From NCBI RefSeq assembly GCF_021088345.1, contig NZ_CP088156.1:4092001-4156000 (forward strand): 64,000 nucleotides of DNA, written 5' to 3'. The DNA is from Bradyrhizobium ontarionense. Lineage in GTDB: Bacteria > Pseudomonadota > Alphaproteobacteria > Rhizobiales > Xanthobacteraceae. A program made the position numbers and the translations under genes. Under the pieces are notes generated by a model. It had not been told where the DNA came from. It ran no database searches and worked only from the letters and a program-made list of their open reading frames with translations. Shown piece after piece: positions 26,254 through 35,034 of the stretch (position 1 is the stretch's first letter; each line of letters starts with the position of its first letter).

Positions 26254-27129
26254 ATGCCAGACGTTCAATCTCAACATCGTGCCGGCATTGCGCTCGTGGC
26301 TGCAGCTGCGATCGCCTGGAGCACCGCACCGTTCTTCACTCGGCTGCTGCACTTCGATTCCTGGACCATCCTGTTCTGGCGCGGCCTGTTCGGCGGCGGC
26401 TTCATCGCGTTGTTTCTGGTGCTTGCTCAAGGCTGGCATGGAGCGAGGAGCCTCATCCGATTGGGTGCAGGCGGCGCGCTGGTTGCCTGCCTCTCGGCCC
26501 TCGCGATGCTGGCATTCATCCCGGCTCTGCAACTGACGAGCACGGCCAATGTCGCGATCGTCATCGCCGCCCAGCCCTTCACAACGACGGCGATCGCCTG
26601 GTTGTGGCTACGCGAGGCGCCCTCCATTGCGACGATGCTGGCGAGCCTCGTCGCGTTCAGCGGCATCGCGGTCACGGTGAGCGGCGCCGTCACAGCAGCT
26701 GATTATCGTGCGGTCGGGCTGGCCGTCGTGATGATGCTGGCTTTTGCCGCCATGACAGTGGCGATGCGCAGGCACAAGGATACGCCGATGGTGGCGGCAG
26801 CGGCCGTGTCCAACGTGCTCGGTGCGACGATCAGCGTTCCATTCGCGCATGACCTGTTTGCCGTCTCGGCGCTCGACATCGGCACGCTGGCGATGTTCGG
26901 ATTATTTCAGGTCGCGCTCGGACTCACGTTCTTCTCGCTTGGCGTCAGGCTGCTGCCGTCAGGCCGAGCATCGCTGATCGCCACTCTGGAGACGCCGCTG
27001 ATGCCGTTCTGGGTCTGGCTCGCCTTTGCAGAGCTCCCGAGCGGGCGCGCGCTCGCCGGCGGCGCGCTGGTGATGACGGCTGTGATCGCCGACATTGTCG
27101 GCAACGACCGCAAGCCCAAGCTGGGCTGA
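26254..27129 (+). CDS. EamA/DMT-superfamily transporter
   Basis: 291 residues with ten predicted transmembrane helices in two EamA halves (AIAWSTAPFFTRLLHFDSWTILFWRGLFGGGFI and GLFQVALGLTFFSLGVRLLPSGRASLIATLETPLMPFWVWLAFAELPS). An inner-membrane drug/metabolite transporter, probably an exporter of unknown substrate. It ends 36 bases before a convergent gene. Confidence 0.88.
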   Translation: MPDVQSQHRAGIALVAAAAIAWSTAPFFTRLLHFDSWTILFWRGLFGGGFIALFLVLAQGWHGARSLIRLGAGGALVACLSALAMLAFIPALQLTSTANVAIVIAAQPFTTTAIAWLWLREAPSIATMLASLVAFSGIAVTVSGAVTAADYRAVGLAVVMMLAFAAMTVAMRRHKDTPMVAAAAVSNVLGATISVPFAHDLFAVSALDIGTLAMFGLFQVALGLTFFSLGVRLLPSGRASLIATLETPLMPFWVWLAFAELPSGRALAGGALVMTAVIADIVGNDRKPKLG

Positions 27130-27165
27130 AGCTCCGAGATCGAGGCGCCCGAGAGATAGCAGCGT

Positions 27166-27588
27166 CTAAGATACCGCGGCGATCTGGGGAATGTACGCCA
27201 GCACGGCACCGACCTGGACCGCATTGCTCAGCATGCCGCCCCAATGCAGCCAGCGCAGCCGGCGAACGGCTGTCACGTCGCCGGAATCCCGGTCGCGGAT
27301 GCGCGCGTCCATCTGCTCCAGAAACCAGCGGCGCGACAGCAGCGCAAAGGCGGCGATCAGAGCGATCCCGAGCGCCAGGATCGGACGGCCGTCCGCCAGG
27401 ACCGCGAGCATGCCGATCCCGCCCGCGATCGCCAAGGCCACAAAGTAGGAGTCGAACATGCCACGTAGGAGCCGCGTCACCGGCACGATGTCGAGCCTCA
27501 CCAGCAGGAAGGCCGGCGCAGCCAGCAGCATATAGAACATCGGCAGCAGCAGGATGATGGTGGCAAACAGCGCGATGTTGTCCGGCAT
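27166..27588 (-). CDS. Hypothetical four-helix membrane protein
   Basis: 140 residues with about four hydrophobic helices (IALFATIILLLPMFYMLLAAPAFLL, YFVALAIAGGIGMLAVLAD, ILALGIALIAAFALLS, and one near the C-terminus). A GGGGGAAGG site precedes ATG 27588. Conserved hypothetical in my judgement; no known domain. Confidence 0.65.
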   Translation of the reverse strand: MPDNIALFATIILLLPMFYMLLAAPAFLLVRLDIVPVTRLLRGMFDSYFVALAIAGGIGMLAVLADGRPILALGIALIAAFALLSRRWFLEQMDARIRDRDSGDVTAVRRLRWLHWGGMLSNAVQVGAVLAYIPQIAAVS

Positions 27589-27747
27589 CGTCCTTCCCCC
27601 GATATTGCGCGGGCCGGACAGCCGCCGAGCCGCATTTTGCGTGCATCCTAGGCGGCGCCGCCCGTGCCCGCCATGGGACCTTAGTCGGTCGCCATCAACC
27701 CGGCCGCCGGGCTGAACATGCAATCAAGTCGTGCCCGCGCTTTCGCG

Positions 27748-28524
27748 TCAGGCGGGCGCAACGATACGGCGATAGAGATGCCATGTCGCATGGCCCAGCA
27801 CCGGCACGGTGACGAGCAGGCCGAGAAAATATGGCAGCGCCGAAACAATCAAGAGCACGGTGATGACAGCGGCCCAGCCGATCATCGGCCCCGGACTGGT
27901 CACGACCGCGCGCACGCTGGTGATCATCGCAGTCACGAAATCGACGTCGCGCTCCAGCAGCAGCGGAAACGACACCACGGTCAGCGAGAACAGGATCAGC
28001 GACAGCGCGGCGCCATCGAGATTTCCGATCACGAGGAACAGCAGGCCCTCGTTGGTCGTCAGCACCACCGTCATGAATTCCTTGAAGCTGGAGAACGAGG
28101 CGTTGAGCCCGAGCAGAAGTGCGATCAGGAGCCGGATCTGGTACATCCAGATCACGAAGAAGAACACGGTGACGAACGCCATCCAGGCGATCTCGCTGCG
28201 CGAGGTGATCGTGCGCCAGATCCCGCCATAGGAGATGGGCTGGCCGAGCTCGCGGCGGCGGCTGACCTCATACAGCCCGATCGCAACGAACGGGCCGATC
28301 AATGCAAAACCCGCCGCCAGCGGATAAGCGAGATAGACCATGCCGAAGGCGGTGACGCACAGCACGATGCTGATACCGCCAAGCACGTAGATCAGCCCGA
28401 AAGCGAGGCCGAACAGCGGCCGAGCCTGAAAATCGCGCAGGCCTTGCGTCAAGGCCTCGGCAATGTCGGCCGTGGTGATGCGGCGCACCACGGGATCGGT
28501 TCGTCCCGAGACGGATGCGGTCAT
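27748..28524 (-). CDS. DUF2189-family integral membrane protein
   Basis: 258 residues with about six transmembrane helices. ITTADIAEALTQGLRDFQARPLFGLAFGLIYVLGG and PLAAGFALIGPFVAIGLYEVSRRRELG are the characteristic N-terminal half of DUF2189; RDVDFVTAMITSVRAVVTSPGPMIGWA is its second conserved part. Function unknown; members often occur near cytochrome oxidase genes, which are not seen here. Confidence 0.82.
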   Translation of the reverse strand: MTASVSGRTDPVVRRITTADIAEALTQGLRDFQARPLFGLAFGLIYVLGGISIVLCVTAFGMVYLAYPLAAGFALIGPFVAIGLYEVSRRRELGQPISYGGIWRTITSRSEIAWMAFVTVFFFVIWMYQIRLLIALLLGLNASFSSFKEFMTVVLTTNEGLLFLVIGNLDGAALSLILFSLTVVSFPLLLERDVDFVTAMITSVRAVVTSPGPMIGWAAVITVLLIVSALPYFLGLLVTVPVLGHATWHLYRRIVAPA

Positions 28525-28720
28525 CGGCGTACCCTCCTGACTGTTATTCCTTGCGCCGATGCTAACAGCGGGAGGGCCGCGATTTCAATTTCAACTTGTG
28601 GGCAGGAGGACGATGGTATGGCCTCCAAATGCCTCAATGAGAGATACGATCTGCCGCGGCACAGGCAGTCCGCTCCCTCTCCCGGTTCTTCACGGGGTCG
28701 CGACGAGCTTCGCTCGCGCT

Positions 28721-28819
28721 GAGAGGGTTGGGGTGAGGGGCAGCCACAGCCTGTGATCCGTGTTGTCAGACCTGTACCCCCCTCACCCGGATTGCATCTT
28801 CGATGCAATCCGGCCTCTC
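28721..28819. repeat. Inverted-repeat copy left of the acyl-CoA synthetase gene
   Basis: About 99 bp, from 'gagagggttggggtgagggg' to the perfect hairpin GGATTGCATC-TTC-GATGCAATCC (28789-28811) and 'cctctc'. It is nearly the reverse complement of 30722-30818 on the other side of the gene. It belongs to the gene-free stretch 28525-29005. Confidence 0.8.
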
Positions 28820-28830
28820 CCCGCAAGCGG

Positions 28831-28977
28831 CAGGGCGATCGCATATGACGGTCCAACTTTGAGTTCGGCTCCCTCCACACCGTCATGGCCGGGCTCCGTC
28901 CCGGCCATCCACGTCGTTCGGCATCCTGGGAAGGACGTGGATGCCCGGGACGGAGCCCGGGCATGACGACGTGGAGG
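28831..28977. repeat. Family A repeat, truncated and inverted copy
   Basis: Begins CAGGGCGATCGCATATGA and continues with the reverse complement of the right half of the 7753-7982 copy, through the arms around 'gggctccgtcccggccatcc' and 'gggacggagcccgggcatg'. The distal terminal repeat is missing. It ends about 28 bases before the stop of the acyl-CoA synthetase gene. Confidence 0.75.
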
Positions 28978-29005
28978 CTCCATCGCGTTCAAACGAACGA
29001 GAATC

Positions 29006-30613
29006 CTACCCCCGCGCCCGCAGCTCACGCCTGAGCACCTTGCCGGTCGCCGTCATCGGCAGGCTGTCGGTAAATTCGACATGGCGCGGATATTCATGCG
29101 CGGCGAGCTTCACCTTGACGAAGTCCTGGATCTCTCGCGACAGCGTGTCACTTGCAACGAAGCCCGGCCGCAGCACGATCCAGGCCTTGACCGCTTCGGT
29201 GCGCACCGGGTCGGGAATGCCGACCACGGCGGCGAGCGCCACCGCGGGGTGCTTGAGCAGCGTGTCCTCGATCTCGGCCGGGCCGATGCGATAGCCGGCC
29301 GAGGTGATGACGTCGTCCTCGCGGCTCGCGTACCAGAAATAGCCGTCTTCATCCTGGGTGCCGAGATCACCGGTGAGGAGCACGTCACCGGCGAACTTTG
29401 TCCGCGTCGCCTCCGGATTGCGCCAATATTCGATCATGGTGCAGGGATTAGGCTGGCGCACGCCGATGATGCCTCTGACACCGCGCGGCAACGCCTCGCC
29501 CTTCTCGTTCACGATCAGGACCTCGAAGCCGGGGGTAGCCTTGCCCATCGAGCCCGGCCGGATCGGAAACAGCTTTGCATTGTTACCGACCACGAGATTG
29601 CATTCGGTCTGGCCGTAGATCTCGTGCGCATCGATGCCGAAGGTCGCGCGCACCCAGCCGAGCAGCTCGGCGCCGAGCGACTCGCCGCCGGTCAGGATGC
29701 TGCGCAGCTTGACGCCCTCGTGCCTGACGTTGGCCTGCCGCATCAGCTTGAGCGCGGTCGGTGGCAGAAACACGTTGCGCACGGCGTAGTCGGCCATCAG
29801 CTGCATGGCAGCCTGAGGCACGAACTTCCTGGCGCGATAGCCGATCACGGGGACTGCATGATACCAGGCCGGAAACAGCGCATCGAACAGCCCGCCGATC
29901 CAGGCCCAGTCGGCCGGCGTCCACATCACGTCGCCGGGCTTCGGCAGGAAGCCGTGCACCATCTCGACATTGGGCAGATGGCCGAGCAGCACGCGATGGG
30001 CGTGTAGCGCGCCTTTTGGATTTCCGGTCGTGCCGGAGGTGTAGATGATGATGGCGGGATCGTCACTCGACGTGGCGACAGTCGGGAATTGATCGGACGC
30101 GCACTCCAGCGTCGGCCAGAATGGCTTGGCGCCGTTGCCGCCGCCGTCCGTGACGTAGATCGTCTTCAACTCCGGCAACTGGTCGCGAATGCGCGCGAGC
30201 TTCGCCAGACCCACGGCGTCGGTGACGAGCGCCTTGGCGCCGGAGTTCTGCAGGCGGAACTGCAGCGCGTCCTCGCCGAACAGCGTGAACAGCGGCACCG
30301 AGACGAGACCGGCGCGGAACGCCGCGAGATGGACGACCGGCAGCTCCAGCGACTGCGACAGGAACACGGCGACGCGGTCGCCCTGCGCGAGACCATCCGC
30401 CTTCAGAACATTGGCGAAGCGGCAGGAGTGCGCGCGCAGCTCGTCGAACGACACGCGCCGGGCCTCGCCGTCCTCCTCGACGACGATCAGCGCAAGGCGC
30501 TCGGAGCCGTCGGCGTGGCGGTCGCAGGTCGCAACCGCAATGTTGAACTGCGCCGGGATGTCCCAGCGGAAGTCGCTATAGAGCCGGTCGTAGTCGGACG
30601 TTTCCTTGAGCAT
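29006..30613 (-). CDS. AMP-forming acyl-CoA synthetase
   Basis: 535 residues of the ANL superfamily. The P-loop-like motif is IIYTSGTTGNPKGALHAH, with HEIYGQTECNLVVGNNAKLFP (adenine-binding loop), LTGDLGTQDEDGYFWYASREDDVITSAGYRIGP (hinge region) and the catalytic Lys in TATGKVLRREL. The form resembles medium-chain or acetyl/propionyl-CoA-type synthetases (ATP + acid + CoA to acyl-CoA + AMP + PPi). Chain length cannot be deduced. It stands alone and is bracketed by inverted repeats. Confidence 0.93.
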   Translation of the reverse strand: MLKETSDYDRLYSDFRWDIPAQFNIAVATCDRHADGSERLALIVVEEDGEARRVSFDELRAHSCRFANVLKADGLAQGDRVAVFLSQSLELPVVHLAAFRAGLVSVPLFTLFGEDALQFRLQNSGAKALVTDAVGLAKLARIRDQLPELKTIYVTDGGGNGAKPFWPTLECASDQFPTVATSSDDPAIIIYTSGTTGNPKGALHAHRVLLGHLPNVEMVHGFLPKPGDVMWTPADWAWIGGLFDALFPAWYHAVPVIGYRARKFVPQAAMQLMADYAVRNVFLPPTALKLMRQANVRHEGVKLRSILTGGESLGAELLGWVRATFGIDAHEIYGQTECNLVVGNNAKLFPIRPGSMGKATPGFEVLIVNEKGEALPRGVRGIIGVRQPNPCTMIEYWRNPEATRTKFAGDVLLTGDLGTQDEDGYFWYASREDDVITSAGYRIGPAEIEDTLLKHPAVALAAVVGIPDPVRTEAVKAWIVLRPGFVASDTLSREIQDFVKVKLAAHEYPRHVEFTDSLPMTATGKVLRRELRARG

Positions 30614-30721
30614 GGCGGAGGCGTTTCCCTCTCGGTTGTTTGTTCACCTCTCCCCGCTCGTGTCCGCCGTAGCTCGCAGAGCGAAGGCGGATGCGGGGGC
30701 GCGACGAGCGTCGCTCGCGCT

Positions 30722-30818
30722 GAGAGGTCGGATTGCATCGAAGATGCAATCCGGGTGAGGTGATACAGGTCTAACGACATGCATCACTGGCGTGGCTGCC
30801 CCTCACCCCAGCCCTCTC
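30722..30818. repeat. Inverted-repeat copy right of the acyl-CoA synthetase gene
   Basis: About 97 bp, near-complement of 28721-28819, including the hairpin GGATTGCATC-GAA-GATGCAATCC (30730-30752). It sits just upstream of the synthetase start (minus strand) and after the YqeY gene. Confidence 0.8.
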
Positions 30819-30886
30819 CCCGTAAGAACGGGGAGAGGAAGCACACCGCTCACGCGGCCAGTTCGTCGCGCATCAATCGGCGACCG

Positions 30887-31342
30887 TCAGCCGGACAGCG
30901 CCGCCTTCACCAGCGCGCTCGCCTTGGCAAAGTCCATCTGACCCGTGTACTTGGCCTTCAGCGCGGCGATGACCTTGCCCATGTCCTTCATCCCGGCAGC
31001 GCCGGTCTCGGCGACGGCGGTGGAGATGGCCGCCTTGACCTCGTCGTCGCTCATCTGCTTCGGCAGATAAGCCGAGATGACCGCGATCTCCGCGCGCTCG
31101 GCGGCGGCGAGCTCGGCGCGGCCGCCTTTCTCGTAGAGCTCGACCGATTCCTGGCGCTGCTTGATCATCTTCTGCAGCACGGCGAGGATGTCGGCGTCTT
31201 CGAGCGGCGGCTTGCCGTCTCCGCGCGCGGCGATGTCGGCATTCTTCAGGGTCGAATTGACCATGCGAAGGGTGGACAGCTTGCGCTCGTCCTTGGCCTT
31301 CATGGCCTCCTTGACCGCATTATTGATGTCGTCGCGCAGCAT
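30887..31342 (-). CDS. GatB/YqeY-domain protein
   Basis: 151 residues of the YqeY family (MLRDDINNAVKEAMKAKDERKLSTLRMVNSTLKNADI; YLPKQMSDDEVKAAI; GAAGMKDMGKVIAALKAKYTGQMDFAKASALVKAAL). The fold matches the C-terminal tRNA-binding part of GatB, so a tRNA-related role is presumed. The ATG at 31342, after GAGAGGACGAG, gives the exact family N-terminus. It is divergent from carA, as in many alphaproteobacteria. Confidence 0.92.
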   Translation of the reverse strand: MLRDDINNAVKEAMKAKDERKLSTLRMVNSTLKNADIAARGDGKPPLEDADILAVLQKMIKQRQESVELYEKGGRAELAAAERAEIAVISAYLPKQMSDDEVKAAISTAVAETGAAGMKDMGKVIAALKAKYTGQMDFAKASALVKAALSG

Positions 31343-31493
31343 GGTCTCGTCCTCTCGAAAGATCGTTGGCGGTTGATCTAGGCCGTTCCCGATCGCGAAA
31401 CAACCCGTTCTACATCCGTTCCAACCGCGGACGGTGTGGGCCATGTCAGCCGAAAACAAGCCGATCTCGCATGTGAATCCACCGGTTCCTGCT

Positions 31494-31522
31494 TTGACGC
31501 CGGCCGCCGGGGTCACTATGTA
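31494..31522 (+). promoter_or_regulatory. Probable carA promoter
   Basis: TTGACG (31494-31499), 17 bp, TATGTA (31517-31522). The predicted start of transcription is within a few bases of the carA ATG (31531), giving a very short or absent leader. Confidence 0.5.
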
Positions 31523-31530
31523 GGGGCCTC

Positions 31531-32727
31531 ATGACACACATCGATACTGACACCGCCTGGCCGGACCATAAACCGACCGCGCTCCTCGTGCTCGCCGATG
31601 GAACGGTGCTGGAAGGCTACGGCCTCGGCGCCGAAGGCCACGCCGTGGGCGAGGTCTGCTTCAACACCGCAATGACCGGCTATGAGGAGATCCTGACCGA
31701 TCCCTCCTATGCCGGCCAGCTCATCACCTTCACCTTCCCGCATATCGGCAATGTCGGCACCAACGACGAGGATATCGAGACGGTGAACATGGCGGCGACG
31801 CCGGGCGCGCGCGGCGTGATCCTGCGCACCGCGATCACCGAACCGTCGAACTACCGCGCCACCCGCCATCTCGACCAGTGGCTGCGCGCCCGCGGCATCA
31901 TCGGCCTGTCGGGCATCGACACGCGGGCGCTGACCGCGCTGATCCGCTCCAAGGGCATGCCGAATGCCGTGATCGCCCATGCCAAGGACGGGCAGTTCGA
32001 TCTCGACGCGTTGAAGAAGGAAGCGCGGGAGTGGCCGGGCCTCGAAGGCATGGACCTCGTGCCGATGGTCACCTCGGCCCAGCGCTTCACCTGGGACGAG
32101 ACGCCCTGGGTCTGGAATGAAGGTTTCGGCCGGCAGACCAAGCCGGAATTCAACGTCGTCGCGATCGACTACGGCATCAAGCGCAACATCCTGCGCCTGC
32201 TCGCCGGTGTCGGCTGCAAGATCACGGTGGTGCCGGCGACGACCTCGGCCGAGGACATCATGGCCCTGAAGCCGGATGGGGTATTCCTGTCCAACGGCCC
32301 CGGCGATCCCGCGGCGACCGGCAAATATGCCGTGCCGGTCATTCAACAGGTGATCTCGTCGGGCACGCCGACCTTCGGCATCTGCCTCGGCCACCAGATG
32401 CTGGGGCTCGCCGTCGGCGCGAAGACGAAGAAGATGCACCAGGGTCATCACGGCGCCAATCATCCGGTGAAGGACGAGACCACGGGCAAGGTCGAGATCA
32501 CCTCGATGAACCATGGCTTCGCGGTCGACCAGGACACGCTGCCGTCGGGCGCGACGCAGACCCACATCTCGCTGTTCGACGGCTCGAACTGCGGCATCGC
32601 GCTCGAGGGCAAGCCGGTGTTCTCGGTGCAGTACCACCCGGAAGCCTCGCCCGGCCCGCGCGACTCGCACTATCTGTTCCAGCGCTTTGCCGAGCTGATG
32701 CGCGAGAAGAAGCGCAGCGCGGCGTGA
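31531..32727 (+). CDS. carA: Carbamoyl-phosphate synthase small (glutaminase) subunit
   Basis: 398 residues. It hydrolyses glutamine and channels ammonia to CarB for carbamoyl phosphate (arginine and pyrimidine synthesis). The N-terminal CPSase_sm domain ([38 protein letters not shown]) and the class-I glutamine amidotransferase domain are complete: FLSNGPGDP, nucleophile Cys in [13 protein letters not shown], and the His/Glu pair in [12 protein letters not shown]. carB is not adjacent but about 8.6 kb downstream. Confidence 0.98.
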   Translation: MTHIDTDTAWPDHKPTALLVLADGTVLEGYGLGAEGHAVGEVCFNTAMTGYEEILTDPSYAGQLITFTFPHIGNVGTNDEDIETVNMAATPGARGVILRTAITEPSNYRATRHLDQWLRARGIIGLSGIDTRALTALIRSKGMPNAVIAHAKDGQFDLDALKKEAREWPGLEGMDLVPMVTSAQRFTWDETPWVWNEGFGRQTKPEFNVVAIDYGIKRNILRLLAGVGCKITVVPATTSAEDIMALKPDGVFLSNGPGDPAATGKYAVPVIQQVISSGTPTFGICLGHQMLGLAVGAKTKKMHQGHHGANHPVKDETTGKVEITSMNHGFAVDQDTLPSGATQTHISLFDGSNCGIALEGKPVFSVQYHPEASPGPRDSHYLFQRFAELMREKKRSAA

Positions 32728-32751
32728 GCCCGGTCGGCTGATCGAGATCGA

Positions 32752-32781
32752 ATGCCCGGGCCTCGTCCCGGGCATTTTTTT
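32752..32781 (+). terminator. Intrinsic terminator of carA
   Basis: Perfect nine-base stem ATGCCCGGG (32752-32760) / CCCGGGCAT (32767-32775) followed by TTTTTTT. 25 bases after the carA stop. Confidence 0.92.
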
Positions 32782-32861
32782 GGTCAGGCAGATCCGTCTC
32801 CGGGCTCGCCAGACGGCCGACGTCTGTATATGATGGTCATCATTCATTGGAGAACGCAGGC

Positions 32862-33356
32862 ATGAACGACACGACCACGAGCGGAAGCGAATTCGGCGTG
32901 GTGCCGCTCTCAGTGCTGGCCTCGATGCCCGGTCTCGATTTCGTGCGCGGTGTTTTTGCCGGCACCCTGCCGCAGCCGCCGATCATGCAGACGGTCCAAC
33001 CGTTCGACTGCACGGCGGAGGCCGGCCAGGTGGTCATGCACAGCGTGCCCGGCCTGCGCCACTACAACCCGATCGGCTCGGTGCATGGCGGCTACGCCGC
33101 GATCCTGCTCGACTCCGCCATGGGTCTCGCGGTGCAGACGATGTGCCCACAGGGCAGCGGCTACACCACGCTGGAGTTCAAGATCTCCTTCATCAAGGCC
33201 ATGACCGAGACCACCGGCGCGGTGCGGACCGAGGGCAAGACGCTGTCGTTCGGACGCCGCGCCGCCACGGCGGAAGCGCGCATCACCGATACGCAGGGCC
33301 GCCTGCTGGCCCACGCGACGACGACCTGCCTGGTGTTCGAGCTGCCGAAGGCTTAG
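32862..33356 (+). CDS. PaaI-type hotdog thioesterase
   Basis: 164 residues with the hotdog-fold thioesterase signature NPIGSVHGGYAAILLDSAMGLAVQT (HGG motif, catalytic Asp) and YTTLEFKISFIKAMTETTGAVRTEGKTLSFGRRAATAEARITD. It probably hydrolyses an acyl-CoA in the cytoplasm. ATG 32862 is preferred over TTG 32847; GGAGA is at 32849-32853. Convergent with the solute-binding protein gene, 16 bases apart. Confidence 0.88.
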   Translation: MNDTTTSGSEFGVVPLSVLASMPGLDFVRGVFAGTLPQPPIMQTVQPFDCTAEAGQVVMHSVPGLRHYNPIGSVHGGYAAILLDSAMGLAVQTMCPQGSGYTTLEFKISFIKAMTETTGAVRTEGKTLSFGRRAATAEARITDTQGRLLAHATTTCLVFELPKA

Positions 33357-33372
33357 CTCGCTCGTTGTTGGC

Positions 33373-34989
33373 TCACTTGCGGGCCACGTTCCAGTAGACG
33401 GGAGCCGGCGGATTGAGAATCCCGGTCAGATCGGCGCGCGCTGCACGAGACTGGTAGGCCACTGCGATCGGGATATAGGGCACCGTCTGCGCAGCACGCA
33501 GCTGGATCCGCTCGGCCAGCGCCTTGCGCTCGGAGATGTCGGAGGAGTCGCCGAACGCGCCGCGCAGCTTTTCGATCTCTGCGTCGCACGGCCAGCCGAA
33601 CCAGGCCTTGTCGCAATTCGATCGCAGCCCGAGATGGCTGATCGGCAGCATCATGTCGAGACCGCCGGGGCCGGAGATGAACACCGACCAGCCGCCCTGC
33701 GTCACCGGCTCCTTCTTGGTGCGACGGCTGACCACCGTCGCCCAGTCCATCGCCTGGACGTCGACCTTGAACCCGGCTGCCTTGAGCTGCTGCTCGGCGA
33801 CCAGGCTCGCGGGGTGGATCTGCGCGTTCTCGGAGGCGTCGAGAATCGCCACCGGGGTGCCGTCATACCCGCCCTCGCGCAACAGCGTCCTGGCTTTCTC
33901 GAGATCGAACGACGGGAAGCCCGCTTCCGTATAGTAGGGCGATGAGCAGATGTAGAACGACTTGCACGCCGTGATGAGGCCGCCGTCACCGCCGCCCCAG
34001 GCATCGATAAAGTCCTGCGGATTGATGGCGAGGAGAGCGGCCTTGCGGATCGCGGGATTGTCGAACGGCGGCTGGATCGAGTTCAGGCGGATCTGCTGCG
34101 CCACGCCGATCTCGTCCTGATTGGACACGACGACGTTCCTGGCAGCCTTCGCGACCGGAACGAGATCGGTCGGAATGTCCTCGTCGATATCAAGCTCGCC
34201 CTTCTTCAGCGCATCGAGCGCCGTCTGCTGGTCCGGAATGATCAGCCATTCGACGCGATCGAACTTGACGACCTTGCCGCCCGCCAGTCCCGCCGGCGGC
34301 TCGGCCCGCGGCACGTAGTGCGGATTCTTGAGGAACACCAGCTTGGAGCCCGGCACCCATTCATCCTTCTTGAAGATGAAGGGGCCGGAGCCCGTCTGAT
34401 CCGCGAGCGGCTGGCCCGCAGGAGTGCTGGCGATGAGCTTAGCCGGAACGATGAAGGGCACCGGCGCGCCCGGCTTGGCGAGCGCGTCGAGCACGAAGCC
34501 CCATGGCTCCGTCAGCGTCAGGCTGAAGGTCCTGGCGTCCACGACCTCCCACGACGCGCCATGGGCATTCAACATCTGCCCCATCGCATCGCTCTGGCTC
34601 CAGCGCTTGATCGAGGCGACGACGTCGTCGGACGTTACGCTCTGCCCGTCGCCGAACTTCAGCCCGTCACGCAGCTTGAAGGTCCACAGCTTGCGGTCTG
34701 CGGACGTGGTCCAGGTGTCGACCATCTGCGGCTTGACCTGGAGCTTGTCGTCGACCGTGAACAGCGTGTCGTAGATCATGTAACCGAAATTACGCGCGAC
34801 CGAATCGGCGGCAATGGTCGGGTCGAGAACCTTGAGGTCTCCCGACGGCTTCACCTTCAGGACGGTTTCGGCGCTCGCGAGCGTGGCGGGCAAGGCGGCC
34901 GTCAGACAGAGCAGACAGCCTGCCAGGGCTTGGATGACCAGGGCTTTGATTATCAGGACTTTGATTATCAGGGCTTGGCTTAGTTTCAT
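33373..34989 (-). CDS. Orphan ABC-type solute-binding protein, family 5 (peptide/nickel type)
   Basis: 538 residues of SBP_bac_5: VLKVKPSGDLKVLDPTIAADSVARNFGYMIYDTLFTVDDKLQVKPQMVDTW, GQSVTSDDVVASIKRW, GDGGLITACKSFY. The N-terminus is odd: a long hydrophobic signal made of repeated (A/V)L(I/V)I(K/Q) pentapeptides encoded by a 15-bp tandem repeat, then ALAGCLLCLTAALPATLASAE. A strong GGGAGGGAG site precedes the ATG. No permease or ATPase genes are adjacent, so it must share a transporter encoded elsewhere. The ROK regulator is 45 bases upstream on the same strand. Confidence 0.88.
   Translation of the reverse strand: MKLSQALIIKVLIIKALVIQALAGCLLCLTAALPATLASAETVLKVKPSGDLKVLDPTIAADSVARNFGYMIYDTLFTVDDKLQVKPQMVDTWTTSADRKLWTFKLRDGLKFGDGQSVTSDDVVASIKRWSQSDAMGQMLNAHGASWEVVDARTFSLTLTEPWGFVLDALAKPGAPVPFIVPAKLIASTPAGQPLADQTGSGPFIFKKDEWVPGSKLVFLKNPHYVPRAEPPAGLAGGKVVKFDRVEWLIIPDQQTALDALKKGELDIDEDIPTDLVPVAKAARNVVVSNQDEIGVAQQIRLNSIQPPFDNPAIRKAALLAINPQDFIDAWGGGDGGLITACKSFYICSSPYYTEAGFPSFDLEKARTLLREGGYDGTPVAILDASENAQIHPASLVAEQQLKAAGFKVDVQAMDWATVVSRRTKKEPVTQGGWSVFISGPGGLDMMLPISHLGLRSNCDKAWFGWPCDAEIEKLRGAFGDSSDISERKALAERIQLRAAQTVPYIPIAVAYQSRAARADLTGILNPPAPVYWNVARK
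34925..34978. repeat. 15-bp tandem repeat in the signal-peptide coding region
   Basis: Units AGGGCTTTGATTATC (34940-34954) and AGGACTTTGATTATC (34955-34969) are flanked by degenerate units at 34925-34939 and 34970 onward. In the minus-strand gene they encode consecutive pentapeptides ALIIK, VLIIK, ALVIQ. Confidence 0.85.
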
Positions 34990-35034
34990 GTTCTCCCTCC
35001 CATATTGTCGGACGTGAAGAGCTGCCGACTTGTG

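Noticed and set aside
34925..34978. CRISPR-like or direct-repeat array
   Set aside because: Units are only 15 bp, contiguous and without spacers, and are coding; no CRISPR array or cas gene was seen in the window.
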